Of a DNA stretch of 48,528 bases, positions 14,339 to 23,865 are shown one piece after another. The notes under the pieces are model-generated. The model saw only the letters and a list, made by a program, of their open reading frames with translations. It did not search any database and was not told the DNA's origin. Numbering within the stretch: the stretch's first letter is position 1; every line of letters starts with the position of its first letter. The position numbers and the translations under genes were made by a program. The DNA is from Streptomyces viridiviolaceus. Lineage in GTDB: Bacteria; Actinomycetota; Actinomycetes; Streptomycetales; Streptomycetaceae. The stretch covers positions 1 to 48,528 of the forward strand of contig NZ_BMWA01000043.1 of assembly GCF_014650995.1 (NCBI RefSeq). The letters run 5' to 3'.

Positions 14339-16668
14339 CCGACCACCCTCGCAAAGGCGCCGTCGCAGCACCGGGCTCCCCCGACTTCGCCCTGCACACC
14401 TTGGGCTGGCGCGCATTCCAAGACCTGTGCGCCGCAGTACTCCGCGAAGTGTGGGCACAGTCCGTACACACCTTCGCCGACTCCAACGACGGCGGACGCG
14501 ACGGTGCCTTCTACGGCACCTGGCAACAGCCACCTGACCCGATCGGCGTCCAGGACGTCCCCGACGGTCCATTCGTCCTACAGTGCAAACACACCACGAA
14601 AGCCGACACCACCCTCACGCCTTCGGAACTCAGCGACGAGTTCGCCAAGGCCCAAGCACTGGTGGACCAGGATCTGTGCGGCAGTTACGTCCTGCTCACC
14701 AACGCGCGGGTCAGCGGCACCTCGGGAGCTGCTATCCGACGACGGCTGCTCGATGCCGGCGTCGGGTACGCGCTGATCCTCGACGGCCGATGGATCTGCG
14801 ACACCATCGCCACTCACCAGCGCCTGCGGACCTTCGTCCCCCGCGTCTACGGACTCGGCGACCTCTCCCAGATCTTCGACGAACGCGCCTACACCCAAGC
14901 CCAGGCCCTGCTCGACTACCTGCGCGACGAACTGGCCACCTTCGTGGTCACCGACGCCTACCGACGTGCCGCCCAGGCCGTAGAGGAGCACGGCTTCGTC
15001 CTCCTGCTCGGCGAGCCGGGCGTCGGCAAATCCGTCATCGCCGCGACCTTGGCTATGACCGCCCTCGACGCCTGGGGCTGCCTGACCGTCAACGCCCACG
15101 ACGCAGATGAACTCGTACGCCATTGGAACCCGCACGAGCCGAACCAGTTCTTCTGGATCGACGACGCCTTTGGCACCGTGCGCCACGAGCGCCATCTCAC
15201 GGACGACTGGTCCCGCCACATGCGCCAGATCATGGCCGCCATTCGCGGCGGAGCCAAAGTCGTCCTCACCTCCCGCGACTACATCTACCGCGACGCACGC
15301 CCCTACCTGAAGGAATCCGCCCACCCCCTTCTGCACGAACAGCAAGTCGTCATCGACGTCGCTCAACTCCCGGCACACGAACGCCGCCAGATCCTCTACA
15401 ACCACATCAAACTCGGCGACCAGCCCAATGGCGTCAGGTCCGCCATGAAACCTCACCTGCACGCAGCAGCTGACACGGAACCCTTCTACCCCGAAGTCGC
15501 CAAACGCCTGGGTCAACAAGCCTTCACCCACCACCTCGAGCTGAACAGCCGGGGCCTTACCGACTTTATGGCACGTCCCAGCGATTTCCTGCGCGATACC
15601 TACGAAGGACTCGAACCAGACGAGAAGACCGCGCTCGCCCTGACCTACCAGGCCGGCGGCTGCCTGCCAGCCCCCCTTAACCTGGACTCGACCCAACACG
15701 ACGTCGCCACGCGCCTGGGAGGAACCGTTTCCGGCGTAGGCCGAGCGCTCCGCACACTTACCGGAACCTTCTTGAAGGAAGGTCACCCGCCCGGCGAGCA
15801 CACCGTCACCGGATGGTCCTTCCGGCACCCCACCCTGGAAGAAGGCTTCGCCGCCTTCCTGGCTGACGACACCAACCTGATCGAGATCTTCCTGTCAGGC
15901 CAGAACTGGCGTGCCATTCTCTCACGCATCGACTGCGACACCGGAGAGCATCCCGGAACGCTACTCAGAGTGCCACCAACCCTTTATCCCAGAGTGGTTA
16001 CGATTCTCCAGATCGCAGACTTCGAAACCTTGGACGACTGGCTCAGCCAACGAATCTGGCACGACTTCCTCGCCGACCGATGCTCCGACGACTTCCTCGC
16101 TCTCTACGCACAGGAAGAGCCCGACACCGTCACCCACATGACCAGGTTTACATCCTTCCTGAACGTAGTGGACGAGCCTCGGGTCCTCGCCAGATTCAAG
16201 CAAGCAAATCTACTCCGACCGGCAGACCAAAAAAGGGTCTTGGAACGAGTTACCAAGCTGGCCATCGAATCACCGGATGCCGGCTGGACCTGGCTCCCCG
16301 AATGGAAGATTCTTCTCTCTGAAACCGAACGAGAGCAGTTACTAAGCCAAGTGAAGCAGCAGCTTCCGTCTCGCTTCGATGAGGTACTCCAGGACTGGGG
16401 CAGGAATTACGATCCCCGCAGTAGCGATCCGGACATCTACTACGACGAGCTGCGAAGCGAACTCTACAACTACCGAAAAGCCTTCGAACGAGACCACCAG
16501 GCAGTTTCCTCTATCGAGCAGATCATTAACAAGATGGAGGAAGAGGTTTGGAGAATTCAGTATGAACTCGATCCGCAGGAGTCTCTTGCGTCAAAGCTCC
16601 CCGGGCATTCCACGCCCCCGAACGAACCATACGGGCGGAGCATCTTCGACGACCTCGATGAGGACTGA
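14335..16668 (+). CDS. PD-(D/E)xK nuclease - STAND NTPase
   Basis: Protein of 777 residues from GTG 14335. The N-terminus resembles a PD-(D/E)xK nuclease: LGWRAFQDLC, NDGGRDGAFYG with D56, then FVLQCKHTTK with Q83 and K85. A P-loop follows: LLLGEPGVGKSV (224-234, Lys232), Walker B FFWIDDAFG (272-280), and a sensor-like VVLTSRDYIYRD (310-320). This fits the novel STAND type 3 NTPases, which in Avs-like systems recognise phage proteins and trigger a fused effector nuclease. The C-terminal 400 residues are helical without evident TPR or WD repeats and should be the sensor. It is coupled to HigA-ImmA, an arrangement I do not know from described Avs systems. Confidence 0.8.
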   Translation: MTDHPRKGAVAAPGSPDFALHTLGWRAFQDLCAAVLREVWAQSVHTFADSNDGGRDGAFYGTWQQPPDPIGVQDVPDGPFVLQCKHTTKADTTLTPSELSDEFAKAQALVDQDLCGSYVLLTNARVSGTSGAAIRRRLLDAGVGYALILDGRWICDTIATHQRLRTFVPRVYGLGDLSQIFDERAYTQAQALLDYLRDELATFVVTDAYRRAAQAVEEHGFVLLLGEPGVGKSVIAATLAMTALDAWGCLTVNAHDADELVRHWNPHEPNQFFWIDDAFGTVRHERHLTDDWSRHMRQIMAAIRGGAKVVLTSRDYIYRDARPYLKESAHPLLHEQQVVIDVAQLPAHERRQILYNHIKLGDQPNGVRSAMKPHLHAAADTEPFYPEVAKRLGQQAFTHHLELNSRGLTDFMARPSDFLRDTYEGLEPDEKTALALTYQAGGCLPAPLNLDSTQHDVATRLGGTVSGVGRALRTLTGTFLKEGHPPGEHTVTGWSFRHPTLEEGFAAFLADDTNLIEIFLSGQNWRAILSRIDCDTGEHPGTLLRVPPTLYPRVVTILQIADFETLDDWLSQRIWHDFLADRCSDDFLALYAQEEPDTVTHMTRFTSFLNVVDEPRVLARFKQANLLRPADQKRVLERVTKLAIESPDAGWTWLPEWKILLSETEREQLLSQVKQQLPSRFDEVLQDWGRNYDPRSSDPDIYYDELRSELYNYRKAFERDHQAVSSIEQIINKMEEEVWRIQYELDPQESLASKLPGHSTPPNEPYGRSIFDDLDED

Positions 16669-16771
16669 GGACGGTTGTCGCCGTCGCCAGGGCAGCCCGA
16701 ACATCACGCACATGTTCACCATGAAGAGTGCAGGTCAGCCTCGGTCCGTACACCTCACCGATCGGTAAAAC

Positions 16772-18911
16772 GGACGAGGCCCACTCAACCGCCGGTGATC
16801 TCGGGCGGCCGTGGGCCGCGATCCACGACAACGCCCGCATCCCCGCCGACTTCCGGCTCTACCTGACCGCGACCCCGCGCATCCTGGCGGCACCCCAGCC
16901 GCGAAGGGGCGCGGACGGCCAGGAGGCGGAGATCGCGACCATGGCCGACGACCCGGACGGCACCTTCGGAGCGTGGCTCCCCGGCGCCGAGCTCGGACTC
17001 TCCGAGGCGATCGAGCGAGGCATCCTCGCCGGGTTCGAGATCGACGTGCTGGAGATCCGCGACCCTCGCCGGTCCTCGGTGAGTCTGAGGAGGCACGGCG
17101 GGGCCGGCGTCTGGCCCTGCTGCAGACCGCGCTCCTGGAGCACGTCGCCGCATGGAACCTGCGCACCGTCATGACGTTCCACCAGAAGGTGGAGGAGGCC
17201 GCGGCGTTCGCGGAGAAGCTGCCCGAAACCGCTGCCGAGCTGTACATGAACGACGCCTCGGACGAGGACCTGGCGAAGGCGGAGGAGCTGCCCGCTTCGT
17301 CGATCGACGCGGCCTTCTACGAGCTGGAGGCCGGCCGCCACGTACCCCCGGACCGGGTGTGGTCGGCGTGGCTGTGCGGCGACCATCTCGTCTCCGAGCG
17401 GCGGGAGGTGCTGCGGCAGTTCGCCAACGGAATCGACGCAGCCGGCCGCCGGGTCCACCGCGCCTTCCTCGCCAGCGTTCGCGTGCTCGGGGAAGGGGTC
17501 GACATCACCGGCGAACGGGGTGTGGAGGCCGTCTGCTTCGCCGACACCCGCGGCTCGCAGGTGGAGATCGTGCAGAACATCGGCCGGGCGCTGCGGCTCA
17601 ACCGCGACGGCTCCACGAAGGTCGCGCGGATCATCGTGCCAGTGTTCCTGGAGCCCGGCGAGGACCCGCAGGACATGGTCGCCAGCGCCTCGTTCCGCCC
17701 CCTTGTAGCCGTGCTCCAGGGCCTGCGCTCGCACGATGAACGACTCGTCGAGCAGCTCGCCTCCCGCGCACTCACGAGCGGCAAGCGCAAGGTCCACGTG
17801 AGGCGTGACGAAGAGGGGCGGATCGTCGGGGCCGGCGGTGAGGGCGATGGCGAGGGCCAGGAGGACGACGACACGCAGGCCGCTACCGAAGCGGCCCTGC
17901 TGCACTTCTCCAGCCCGCGCGACGCCGCGACCATCGCCGCGTTCCTGCGGACCCGGGTCTACCGGCCGGAGTCGCTGGTGTGGCTGGAGGGCTACCAGGC
18001 GCTGCTGCAGTGGCGGAAGGAGAACGAGATCACGGGCCTCTACGCCATCCCGTATGACGTCGAGGTCGAGGTCGGGGCGACCAAGGGGTTTCCGCTTGGC
18101 CGATGGGTCCACCAGCAGAGGAAGGCGCTGCGGGCCAGGGAGCTGGAGGAGCGGCGCAAGACGCTGCTGGACGCGCCGGAGGCCGGGATGGTGTGGGAGC
18201 CGGGCGAGGAGGCGTGGGAGAACAAGCTCGCCGCGCTGCGGTCCTACCGGCGGGCCATGGGGCACCTCGCGCCGCGTCAGGACGCGGTATGGGGCGAGGG
18301 CGAGGCGATGGTCCCGGTCGACCAGCATATGGCGAACCTGCGCCGGAAGGGCGGCTTGGGCAAGGACGCGGAGCGGGCGGCGGAGCGCGCGAAGCAGCTG
18401 GCCGCGGTCGATGAGGACTGGAACTGCCCGTGGCCGCTGGACTGGCAGCGGCACTACCGCGTCCTCGCCGACCTGGTCGACGCCGACGGCGTCCTGCCGG
18501 CCATCGAACCCGGGGTGCTGTTCGAGGGCGACGACCTGGGCAAGTGGCTTCAGCGGCAGAAGAACCCGGGCACCTGGGCGCAGCTTCTCCCCGAGCAGCA
18601 GGAGCGGCTGTCGAAGCTGGGCGTGCAGCCCACTGAGGCGCCCTCTCCCGCCCCGGCAGCCGCGCGCACGACGGAAGGGACCGAGCAAAGCGCAGGCGGC
18701 GTTCCAGCGGGGCCTGGCCGCCCTCACGCAGTGGGTGGAGCGGGAAGGCGACCGGCCAGTGCCGAGGGGGCACAGCGAACAGATCACGGTCGGCGGCGAG
18801 CCGGTGACCGTGAAGCTGGGCGTATGGGTCTCCAACACCAAATCGAGAAGGGACCGGCTGGACGCCGACCAGCTCGCCGCTCTGCGGAAGCTGGGAGTGG
18901 GGTGGGCGTAA
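16772..18911 (+). pseudogene. 5'-truncated, frameshifted helicase copy
   Basis: Homology to the helicase at 3648-6326 starts abruptly at DEAH (residue 176 of the intact protein), so motif I and the start are missing. Two single-base shifts break the frame: one C lost near 17064 in the GAC-CC(C)-TCG codons, and one G gained near 18671. Between them the reading is open and highly similar, including VQNIGRALRL and the HA repeats; after the second shift the normal end LRKLGVGWA returns. No functional helicase can be made. Sequence 16669-16771 upstream is unrelated. The copy closes the conflict island on the right, in the same orientation as the intact copy on the left. Confidence 0.9.
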
Positions 18912-18915
18912 TGCT

Positions 18916-18960
18916 GGCTGGTGAGTAGTCGGCCGCAGCATGGCCAGCCACTCACCAACC
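18916..18960. terminator. shared terminator between convergent genes
   Basis: Arms GGCTGGTGAGT and ACTCACCAACC (one mismatch) are separated by 23 nt and fill the space between the helicase pseudogene and the convergent ABC operon. It could serve both strands. Confidence 0.5.
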
Positions 18961-18970
18961 TGATCTACGG

Positions 18971-20818
18971 TCAGCCCGTCGGTGGCTCGTCTTGGGGCGG
19001 GAAGAAACCGAGACGTTCGGAACCGTCGGCGTCAAAGGCATAGATCCTGGCACGTTCGGCGATGGTGGCAGGCGGAGTGCCATTCTCGATGATGATGACC
19101 TGGCCCGGGGGGTCGTCGAGCAGATCTCGGTAGAAGTGCTCCACAACGTCGGAGGTCATCAGCTCCGGATCAGCTTCCCGATTCTCGGGCTGTCGGTAGG
19201 TGAGCACGGGCGAGTCGAGCACGACGAATCCAGGGTGGATCAGACCGCGAGCAGTATTGCGGCGTGCCAGTGATACGGCGAAGGCCGCGTGGATGATGGA
19301 CCGCATGCCCTGGCCCCGGCTCCCTCTGGGCCGCCCGTCGACTGCAATCTCTGCACTGGTCGGGTTGTAGGTGACGCGGTTTTCTCCGGGTACCTGCCAG
19401 GCCTGAAGGGTCTGGTGAATCGCCTGCTCGAAGTCTGAGACGTCGGCAGCGGGAATGCCGTCCGGCCTGGCCGGTGGCGGGTTCGGCAGGGCAATCGGCA
19501 GTGATGCCTTGATCTCTTCGAGCTGCTCGAGCTGGGCATGGATAGCCAGCTCTTGCTCCAGTCGTGAGCGAGCTGCGATGACCTCGCTGGTGTCGGTCGT
19601 AAGTGGTTCGAGCTGCTCCTCAAGTGCATGCAGTTCACTGTCGATGGCTGCGAGCTGGTCAGCGCGGCGGGCGCAGTCCGCGTTCAGATCAGCCTCTTGA
19701 GCCTCAAGGTCTTCGATCGTACTGAGGAGGTCGCGGTGCAGCTCCGTGGTTTTTCGGGTCTCAGCGGCAACAGCTGCCGCCAGCCGAGTTGTCTCAGCAA
19801 GGTGATGCCCAGGGTGCTGATGCTCTGGTTCCGCACCGCAAAAAACGCAGGTGCCGGTCTGGAAGTAACCCAGGAGATTTCCAGCTTCACCAACCATGCG
19901 CAGGCGTTCGAGGTCCGACTCGTACTGCTCCCGTAGCAGTGCAAACCGGGCCAGAAGTTGACGTACTTCACTGGCGCGCTGCTGATCGGCGCTGTCGCTG
20001 GCTTCCAGGTCACGGCGACGCTGCACGAGCGCGGAGCGGGAAGCGATGAGCCGACCGGATCGGGACGTGGCGTTGTCCAGTGAGCTCTGCAGGCGAGCCA
20101 GCTGCTCACGCAGCTCGGACTGATTCGCGGCGATCGTAAGTTTTCCGCGGTTGTCGTCGATGAGGCGGTCGAGGATCTCGACCTGGCCTTTGCCGACCTT
20201 CTTCTCCACAGTGCCGGGTGCGGTCGGTCCGACTGGTTCGTCGTGCCCGGTGAGGAGGAGCTTGAGGACTGACTTCTCGCCGGTCTCGTTCTGCGGCAGC
20301 CCTGTGGTGAGGACCGGGGACCGCTCTCCGGCCATACGCGAGTCGTTGATGACGGACAGTCGGGCTAGGTCCCGGAAGTTGAGCAGCCGTACCTCGCCAC
20401 GCGAGTTCCGGAGGATCTTCAGTCCGTCGATCCCCAGCACCTTGAGGAGGTATCGAGAGATGTTCCGCTGGGAGGTCGAGCTGTGCTTGAAGCCGAGCGT
20501 GGCATCGGCCGGCGCCGTGGTGAACTGGCGCAGATCCCTGTTGAACACGTCGATGGTGCTGTCCGCAAGCCCACGGGAGAGGGTCAAGAGCCTGCCATCG
20601 TCCACTCGCATTCCGAGCAGGATGCGGCTGTAGCCCTTGTCCTCTGGGATCGGTTTGAGCTCGCTGGCGCCCAGCATGTAGTCCACGGACTTCTCGATGT
20701 AGGACTTGCCCGTCTCGGAAGCACCGTAGATGACGGTCAGTCCAGGGCTGAACTCAACGGTCGCGGGGGGCTTGCCCACTCCGAGGAAGGTCAGGTGTAC
20801 CAGCGTCAGCCTGTTCAC
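18971..20818 (-). CDS. SMC/Rad50-like ABC ATPase of ABC-3C system
   Basis: Protein of 615 residues from GTG 20818, overlapping the preceding stop by 4 nt. Walker A is GASETGKS (32-39). A long coiled-coil region runs from about 225 to 440 and is split by a zinc-hook-like CVFC (324-327) with nearby His-rich PEHQHPGHH. The second ATPase half has a signature-like GSRGQGMRS and Walker B GFVVLDSP. It is the ATPase partner of three-component ABC systems (Lamassu-related), which sense foreign DNA ends or structures and unleash a nuclease. The GASETGKS box and short coils favour this family over Rad50 or RecN. Confidence 0.85.
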   Translation of the reverse strand: MNRLTLVHLTFLGVGKPPATVEFSPGLTVIYGASETGKSYIEKSVDYMLGASELKPIPEDKGYSRILLGMRVDDGRLLTLSRGLADSTIDVFNRDLRQFTTAPADATLGFKHSSTSQRNISRYLLKVLGIDGLKILRNSRGEVRLLNFRDLARLSVINDSRMAGERSPVLTTGLPQNETGEKSVLKLLLTGHDEPVGPTAPGTVEKKVGKGQVEILDRLIDDNRGKLTIAANQSELREQLARLQSSLDNATSRSGRLIASRSALVQRRRDLEASDSADQQRASEVRQLLARFALLREQYESDLERLRMVGEAGNLLGYFQTGTCVFCGAEPEHQHPGHHLAETTRLAAAVAAETRKTTELHRDLLSTIEDLEAQEADLNADCARRADQLAAIDSELHALEEQLEPLTTDTSEVIAARSRLEQELAIHAQLEQLEEIKASLPIALPNPPPARPDGIPAADVSDFEQAIHQTLQAWQVPGENRVTYNPTSAEIAVDGRPRGSRGQGMRSIIHAAFAVSLARRNTARGLIHPGFVVLDSPVLTYRQPENREADPELMTSDVVEHFYRDLLDDPPGQVIIIENGTPPATIAERARIYAFDADGSERLGFFPPQDEPPTG

Positions 20819-21297
20819 AGGACGTCCCCTTCGGCTGAGTGCGGCGTGTCAGCGGTGAGGCGGTCGAACCAGCGCTGGGTGATCTGCTTCATGCCGTCGC
20901 GGACGTCCGTTTCTTCGTGCATGTAGGTGCTGACAAGCCAGGAGGCCCGTTCCGTGAGCAGCCCGACATAGGGGGCTTCCAGGACGTTGAGGAAACTGGC
21001 GGCCTCCTCTGTGGCCCCGTACAGGAAGCCGTCGTCGGTGGCGGTCATGTCGGCGAGGCCAGCACGCATCAGCACGACGAGTCCCCGTTCGATGAGGCGC
21101 CGACGCATTCCGAGTTCGCCAGGGCCGACAGGAAGGTCTGGGTGGAGGCTGGACGGGCCGTCGTCGAGGTCGCCGCTATGGAGCATCGCGTGGTCGAGGT
21201 AGACGAGCTGGGCGACGTCCAGACGGCGGGGAAAAGTCTCGGCCAGGAGGACCAAGGCGCGGACGCCGACTTCCAGGGGACTGTTGAGAGGATTCAC
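20815..21297 (-). CDS. ABC-3C middle component
   Basis: GTG 21297 is chosen over the frame opening at 21315 because AGAGGAG lies 5 nt upstream and it gives a GTGA overlap with the nuclease gene. The 160 residues are largely helical: VGVRALVLLAETFPRRLDV, VYLDHAMLHSGDL, a Pro/Gly-rich PDLPVGPGELGMRRRLIERG, then LMRAGLADM as in a winged-helix. This layout is typical of the small middle proteins of ABC three-component systems, corresponding to LmuC in Lamassu. It probably bridges the ATPase and the effector. Confidence 0.75.
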   Translation of the reverse strand: MNPLNSPLEVGVRALVLLAETFPRRLDVAQLVYLDHAMLHSGDLDDGPSSLHPDLPVGPGELGMRRRLIERGLVVLMRAGLADMTATDDGFLYGATEEAASFLNVLEAPYVGLLTERASWLVSTYMHEETDVRDGMKQITQRWFDRLTADTPHSAEGDVL

Positions 21298-22430
21298 GCG
21301 GACTCCTCTTTGCACCAGGTCAGCTTGTCGTCGTTCGCCAGATGGTGGCAGAGCCCCTTGAGGTCGATGACTTCCACAACGGAGGCGAGGATGTTGTGCG
21401 GATTGGGCTGGTGGGCTGCGGCAGCGTCCAGGACGGCGTCCAGGCGGTCATGTCCGCAGTTGTAGTCGCGGTCCTCGATGTCGACCACGGCGTTGTACAG
21501 GTTCGTTTCGATCTTCTTGTAGGTGGCATCAGGGACGCTCTCGCGAGCGAAGACCCGCAGCGCATCTGCGTGGAAGAACGCCTCTCGCTGTCGGGCCAGA
21601 TGCCGGTTGATCCGCTGGTGCTCGCGCGCCTGAGTAAGGGTCTCCAGGCTGAGGCCGTACTTCTCGTTGTAGACGTCCAGGAGCTTCTGCACGTAGACGG
21701 CCTCGTCGTCCCTCTGTTCCGCGGGCGCCGGCTCGGCATCTGGACGGGGCCTGAGCTGCTCTGGAAAGCGTCGTACGTGGTGCGGAGTTGTGGCGTGCAG
21801 CTCGAGGATGTTGTCGATGTCCGCAGCTTCAAACATGGAGAACTCTGTCTGTCGAGCAAGATCCCCCACCGCCTGCCGCACTGCCGGATCAAGGTCCGTC
21901 CCGAGCTTGGAGTCCGTCCTGTCCCAGGCTTCGAGGAAGTCCTTCTTCAGTTTCGGGGGGTGGAGGAGCAGCCGGTCCAAGGTCTGACCGATCTTCGGTG
22001 CCACGAAGACGTACCGAGTGGGCAGCTCGTACTCGCCCAGCACCTTCGCCGTGAAGATCTTGACCATCTCTGGCCACGCATCGCTCTGTGTCAGCGCCTT
22101 GCTGTAGTGCTTGCACTGGTAGCAGTGCCACTCGCCGGCTGTGCCCTGCGGAGTCAGACAAGCCGCGACGTCTGCTCCTCGGTCGCCGGCCCCACCCATC
22201 CTCTTCACCCGGAGATAGGGGCGCCCGTTCCACTGGCCGAAGGCTCGGACCCACTCAACGGTGAAGTCCTCCCAGTCGTCCGCTTTGTACACATGAGCAA
22301 GGAGCTGTTGCGGGGTGAAAGTGGGAACGCCCTGAGGAGTGGTGACCACCACCGGCGGCGAGGCCGGCTCCGGAATGTTTTCGAAGACTGGCCTCGCCCC
22401 GTCCCTGCCTGGCTTCAGCTCCCCAGCCAC
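21294..22430 (-). CDS. ABC-3C effector with nuclease-like N-terminus
   Basis: Protein of 378 residues, first gene of the operon, from GTG 22430. Residues 45-135 look like an Mrr-type PD-(D/E)xK fold: WEDFTVEWVRAF, GGAGDRGADV with D87, then WHCYQCKHY with Q105 and K107. The C-terminal part, with DVYNEKYGLSLETL, QREAFFHADALRVFAR and YNAVVDIEDR, resembles the C-terminal domain that marks ABC-3C effectors. It should cut DNA when released or activated by the ATPase and middle component. The start has only a modest ribosome site (GGGGGCGGTGAA), so the first 15 residues are uncertain. Confidence 0.8.
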   Translation of the reverse strand: MAGELKPGRDGARPVFENIPEPASPPVVVTTPQGVPTFTPQQLLAHVYKADDWEDFTVEWVRAFGQWNGRPYLRVKRMGGAGDRGADVAACLTPQGTAGEWHCYQCKHYSKALTQSDAWPEMVKIFTAKVLGEYELPTRYVFVAPKIGQTLDRLLLHPPKLKKDFLEAWDRTDSKLGTDLDPAVRQAVGDLARQTEFSMFEAADIDNILELHATTPHHVRRFPEQLRPRPDAEPAPAEQRDDEAVYVQKLLDVYNEKYGLSLETLTQAREHQRINRHLARQREAFFHADALRVFARESVPDATYKKIETNLYNAVVDIEDRDYNCGHDRLDAVLDAAAAHQPNPHNILASVVEVIDLKGLCHHLANDDKLTWCKEESA

Positions 22431-23086
22431 ACTTCACCGCCCCCCGGCACTGAGCCGTCACGCAAGATCACGCAACGTAGTCATATCATCCCGGCCTGCT
22501 CATCGTGAAGGCTGGGGAGCGATGTGCACGCTGCGGCCGACGCGGTGTAGAACCGGGCATGACCTTCATAACGCCTGCCGCGGCCGCTGCCGGCATGCCC
22601 GGTCGGCGCACTGGGCCAGCCAGCTCCTCAGCGTCCTTCAGGAGCAGGTCGTCGGGGACGCTCGTCACCGAGCGGTCCGGTTTGCCGTGCACGCCGTGGA
22701 TCACCTTCACGGTGTCCAGCTTCTCGGCGAGGGCGGTGCAGGCCAGCTGTGGCCAGAGGGGCGCTGGGCCGAGGTCCGTGGTGCCGTCTACCCGGGGAGA
22801 GTTGGGTTGGCGGCCGTACTGCCGCCGTCACGCACGCACGAGCGTGAGCAGACCGCACCGTCCACAGTGGTTGCGGGGGGAGCAGCAACTGCCGCGACGT
22901 GGCCGGGCACGTCGCGGCGCTCCGCTCAGCGCGCCGCCGCCGTGGTGACCGATCCGGCGAACCGTTCGTCGGGGGCGCGCGGCCGGCCGCTTGGAGAGAC
23001 AGCACGATGGCCTCCCCCGCGTTCCCACGTGAATCGTCGTGCTGTTGGGTAGGGCGTCTGCAGACGCCAACGGGAGGAGAAGCCAC
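22431..23086. other. gene-poor stretch
   Basis: I see no complete gene. On the minus strand 22486-22790 has a natural-looking coding pattern (KLDTVKVIHGVHGKPDRS, VPDDLLLKDAEELAG) with no start or known domain, probably a remnant. Upstream of the next gene, 23002-23046 forms an imperfect stem around AGCACGA and TCGTGCT. Confidence 0.3.
23053..23068. promoter_or_regulatory. 16-bp perfect palindrome before orphan gene
   Basis: GGCGTCTGCAGACGCC is self-complementary and ends 18 nt before the ATG of the following gene, directly ahead of its ribosome site. It could be an operator or a hairpin that affects translation. Confidence 0.4.
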
Positions 23087-23497
23087 ATGACATTACGGAA
23101 CGTTCCGCTGAAGTGGTCGAGTACGCACCGGACACGCCTAGAGAAGGCCGCCGGCGTCGCCAAGGTCGATCTGCTGTGCACCGCACTGACCTGGCGACTG
23201 CTGCGAACCCAAGCCACATACCGGTACAGCAGCGTGAAGTTCCCCGGAGACGCCAAGGAGGGCACCTCCGAACAGGAGATGCTGCGTATCTCCCTCACAG
23301 GCCCGCAGCTGGCACAACTCACGGACCGCGTCCTGTGGGGCACCCTCCCCATGGTCCCCCTTGATTCTGGTCACCGGGCCCTGTACCAGCGGACGTACGA
23401 CGCGATTACCTCTGTGATCGATGCAGTCGACCTCTCGGCCGTGGACGGGGCCGCCGTGCCCGACATCGTGATCGACGCACGGATCGGTGCGGAATAG
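23087..23497 (+). CDS. hypothetical protein, 136 residues
   Basis: ATG 23087 follows GGGAGGAG at normal spacing. The protein has a basic N-terminus (LRNVPLKWSSTHRTRLEKAAG), a stretch KVDLLCTALTWRLLRTQAT, a charged middle with SEQEMLRISLTGPQLAQL, and a C-terminal YDAITSVIDAVDL. I do not recognise the family. There are no membrane segments or cysteine pairs. It stands alone, with a 16-bp palindrome upstream and a small hairpin (GCGGGC/GCCCGC, 23499-23515) just after its stop, so it is probably its own transcription unit. Confidence 0.6.
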   Translation: MTLRNVPLKWSSTHRTRLEKAAGVAKVDLLCTALTWRLLRTQATYRYSSVKFPGDAKEGTSEQEMLRISLTGPQLAQLTDRVLWGTLPMVPLDSGHRALYQRTYDAITSVIDAVDLSAVDGAAVPDIVIDARIGAE

Positions 23498-23636
23498 CGC
23501 GGGCTCCCGGCCCGCCGTCGCCGACGAGCTGGTTCTGCGACTGCCCGGGTGGGCTGGCCATAACCGCCAGCACCAGGTCCCGGCCCGGCCCCTCGGATCA
23601 CGCCCGAGGGCCCGGTCTGCAGGGCGACGCCCGCGC

Positions 23637-23855
23637 TCACCTCAACTTGTTCAGGTCCCGCTGGCTCATACCGAACCGCACGTTCGGCTGGTCGTACCTG
23701 AAGGGGTACCCGACGATGAATGCGGAGGCGATGAGCACGCCGTTGGGCAGGTAGACGCCAGCTGCATTCTCGATCAAGTGCTTCACACCGTAGCTGCCGG
23801 CGGTGGGCGTCTTGATCGGCGTGACGTTGTCGCACAGCCACAGGGCCGTCTTCAC
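23637..23855 (-). CDS. small hypothetical protein
   Basis: Protein of 72 residues from GTG 23855; codons immediately upstream (NEDLVV) also look coding, so the true start may be earlier and overlap the preceding gene. The segment ALWLCDNVTPIKTPTAGSYG, then KHLIENAAGVYLPNGVLIAS and YDQPNVRFGMSQRDLNKL, is well conserved in style, but I know no function. It is the third gene of a run of small overlapping genes (24273 to 23637), a layout common in plasmid or prophage cargo. Confidence 0.55.
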   Translation of the reverse strand: MKTALWLCDNVTPIKTPTAGSYGVKHLIENAAGVYLPNGVLIASAFIVGYPFRYDQPNVRFGMSQRDLNKLR

Positions 23856-23865
23856 GACCAGGTCC

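Noticed and set aside
13514..14572. 352-residue minus-strand frame opposite HigA-ImmA
   Set aside because: Antisense shadow; the plus strand carries the HTH and HEIGH motifs and couples to the STAND gene.
22486..22710. 74-residue minus-strand frame with good coding look
   Set aside because: No ribosome site, an upstream continuation of the same pattern beyond the start, and a decayed end; treated as a remnant within the gap and not as a gene.
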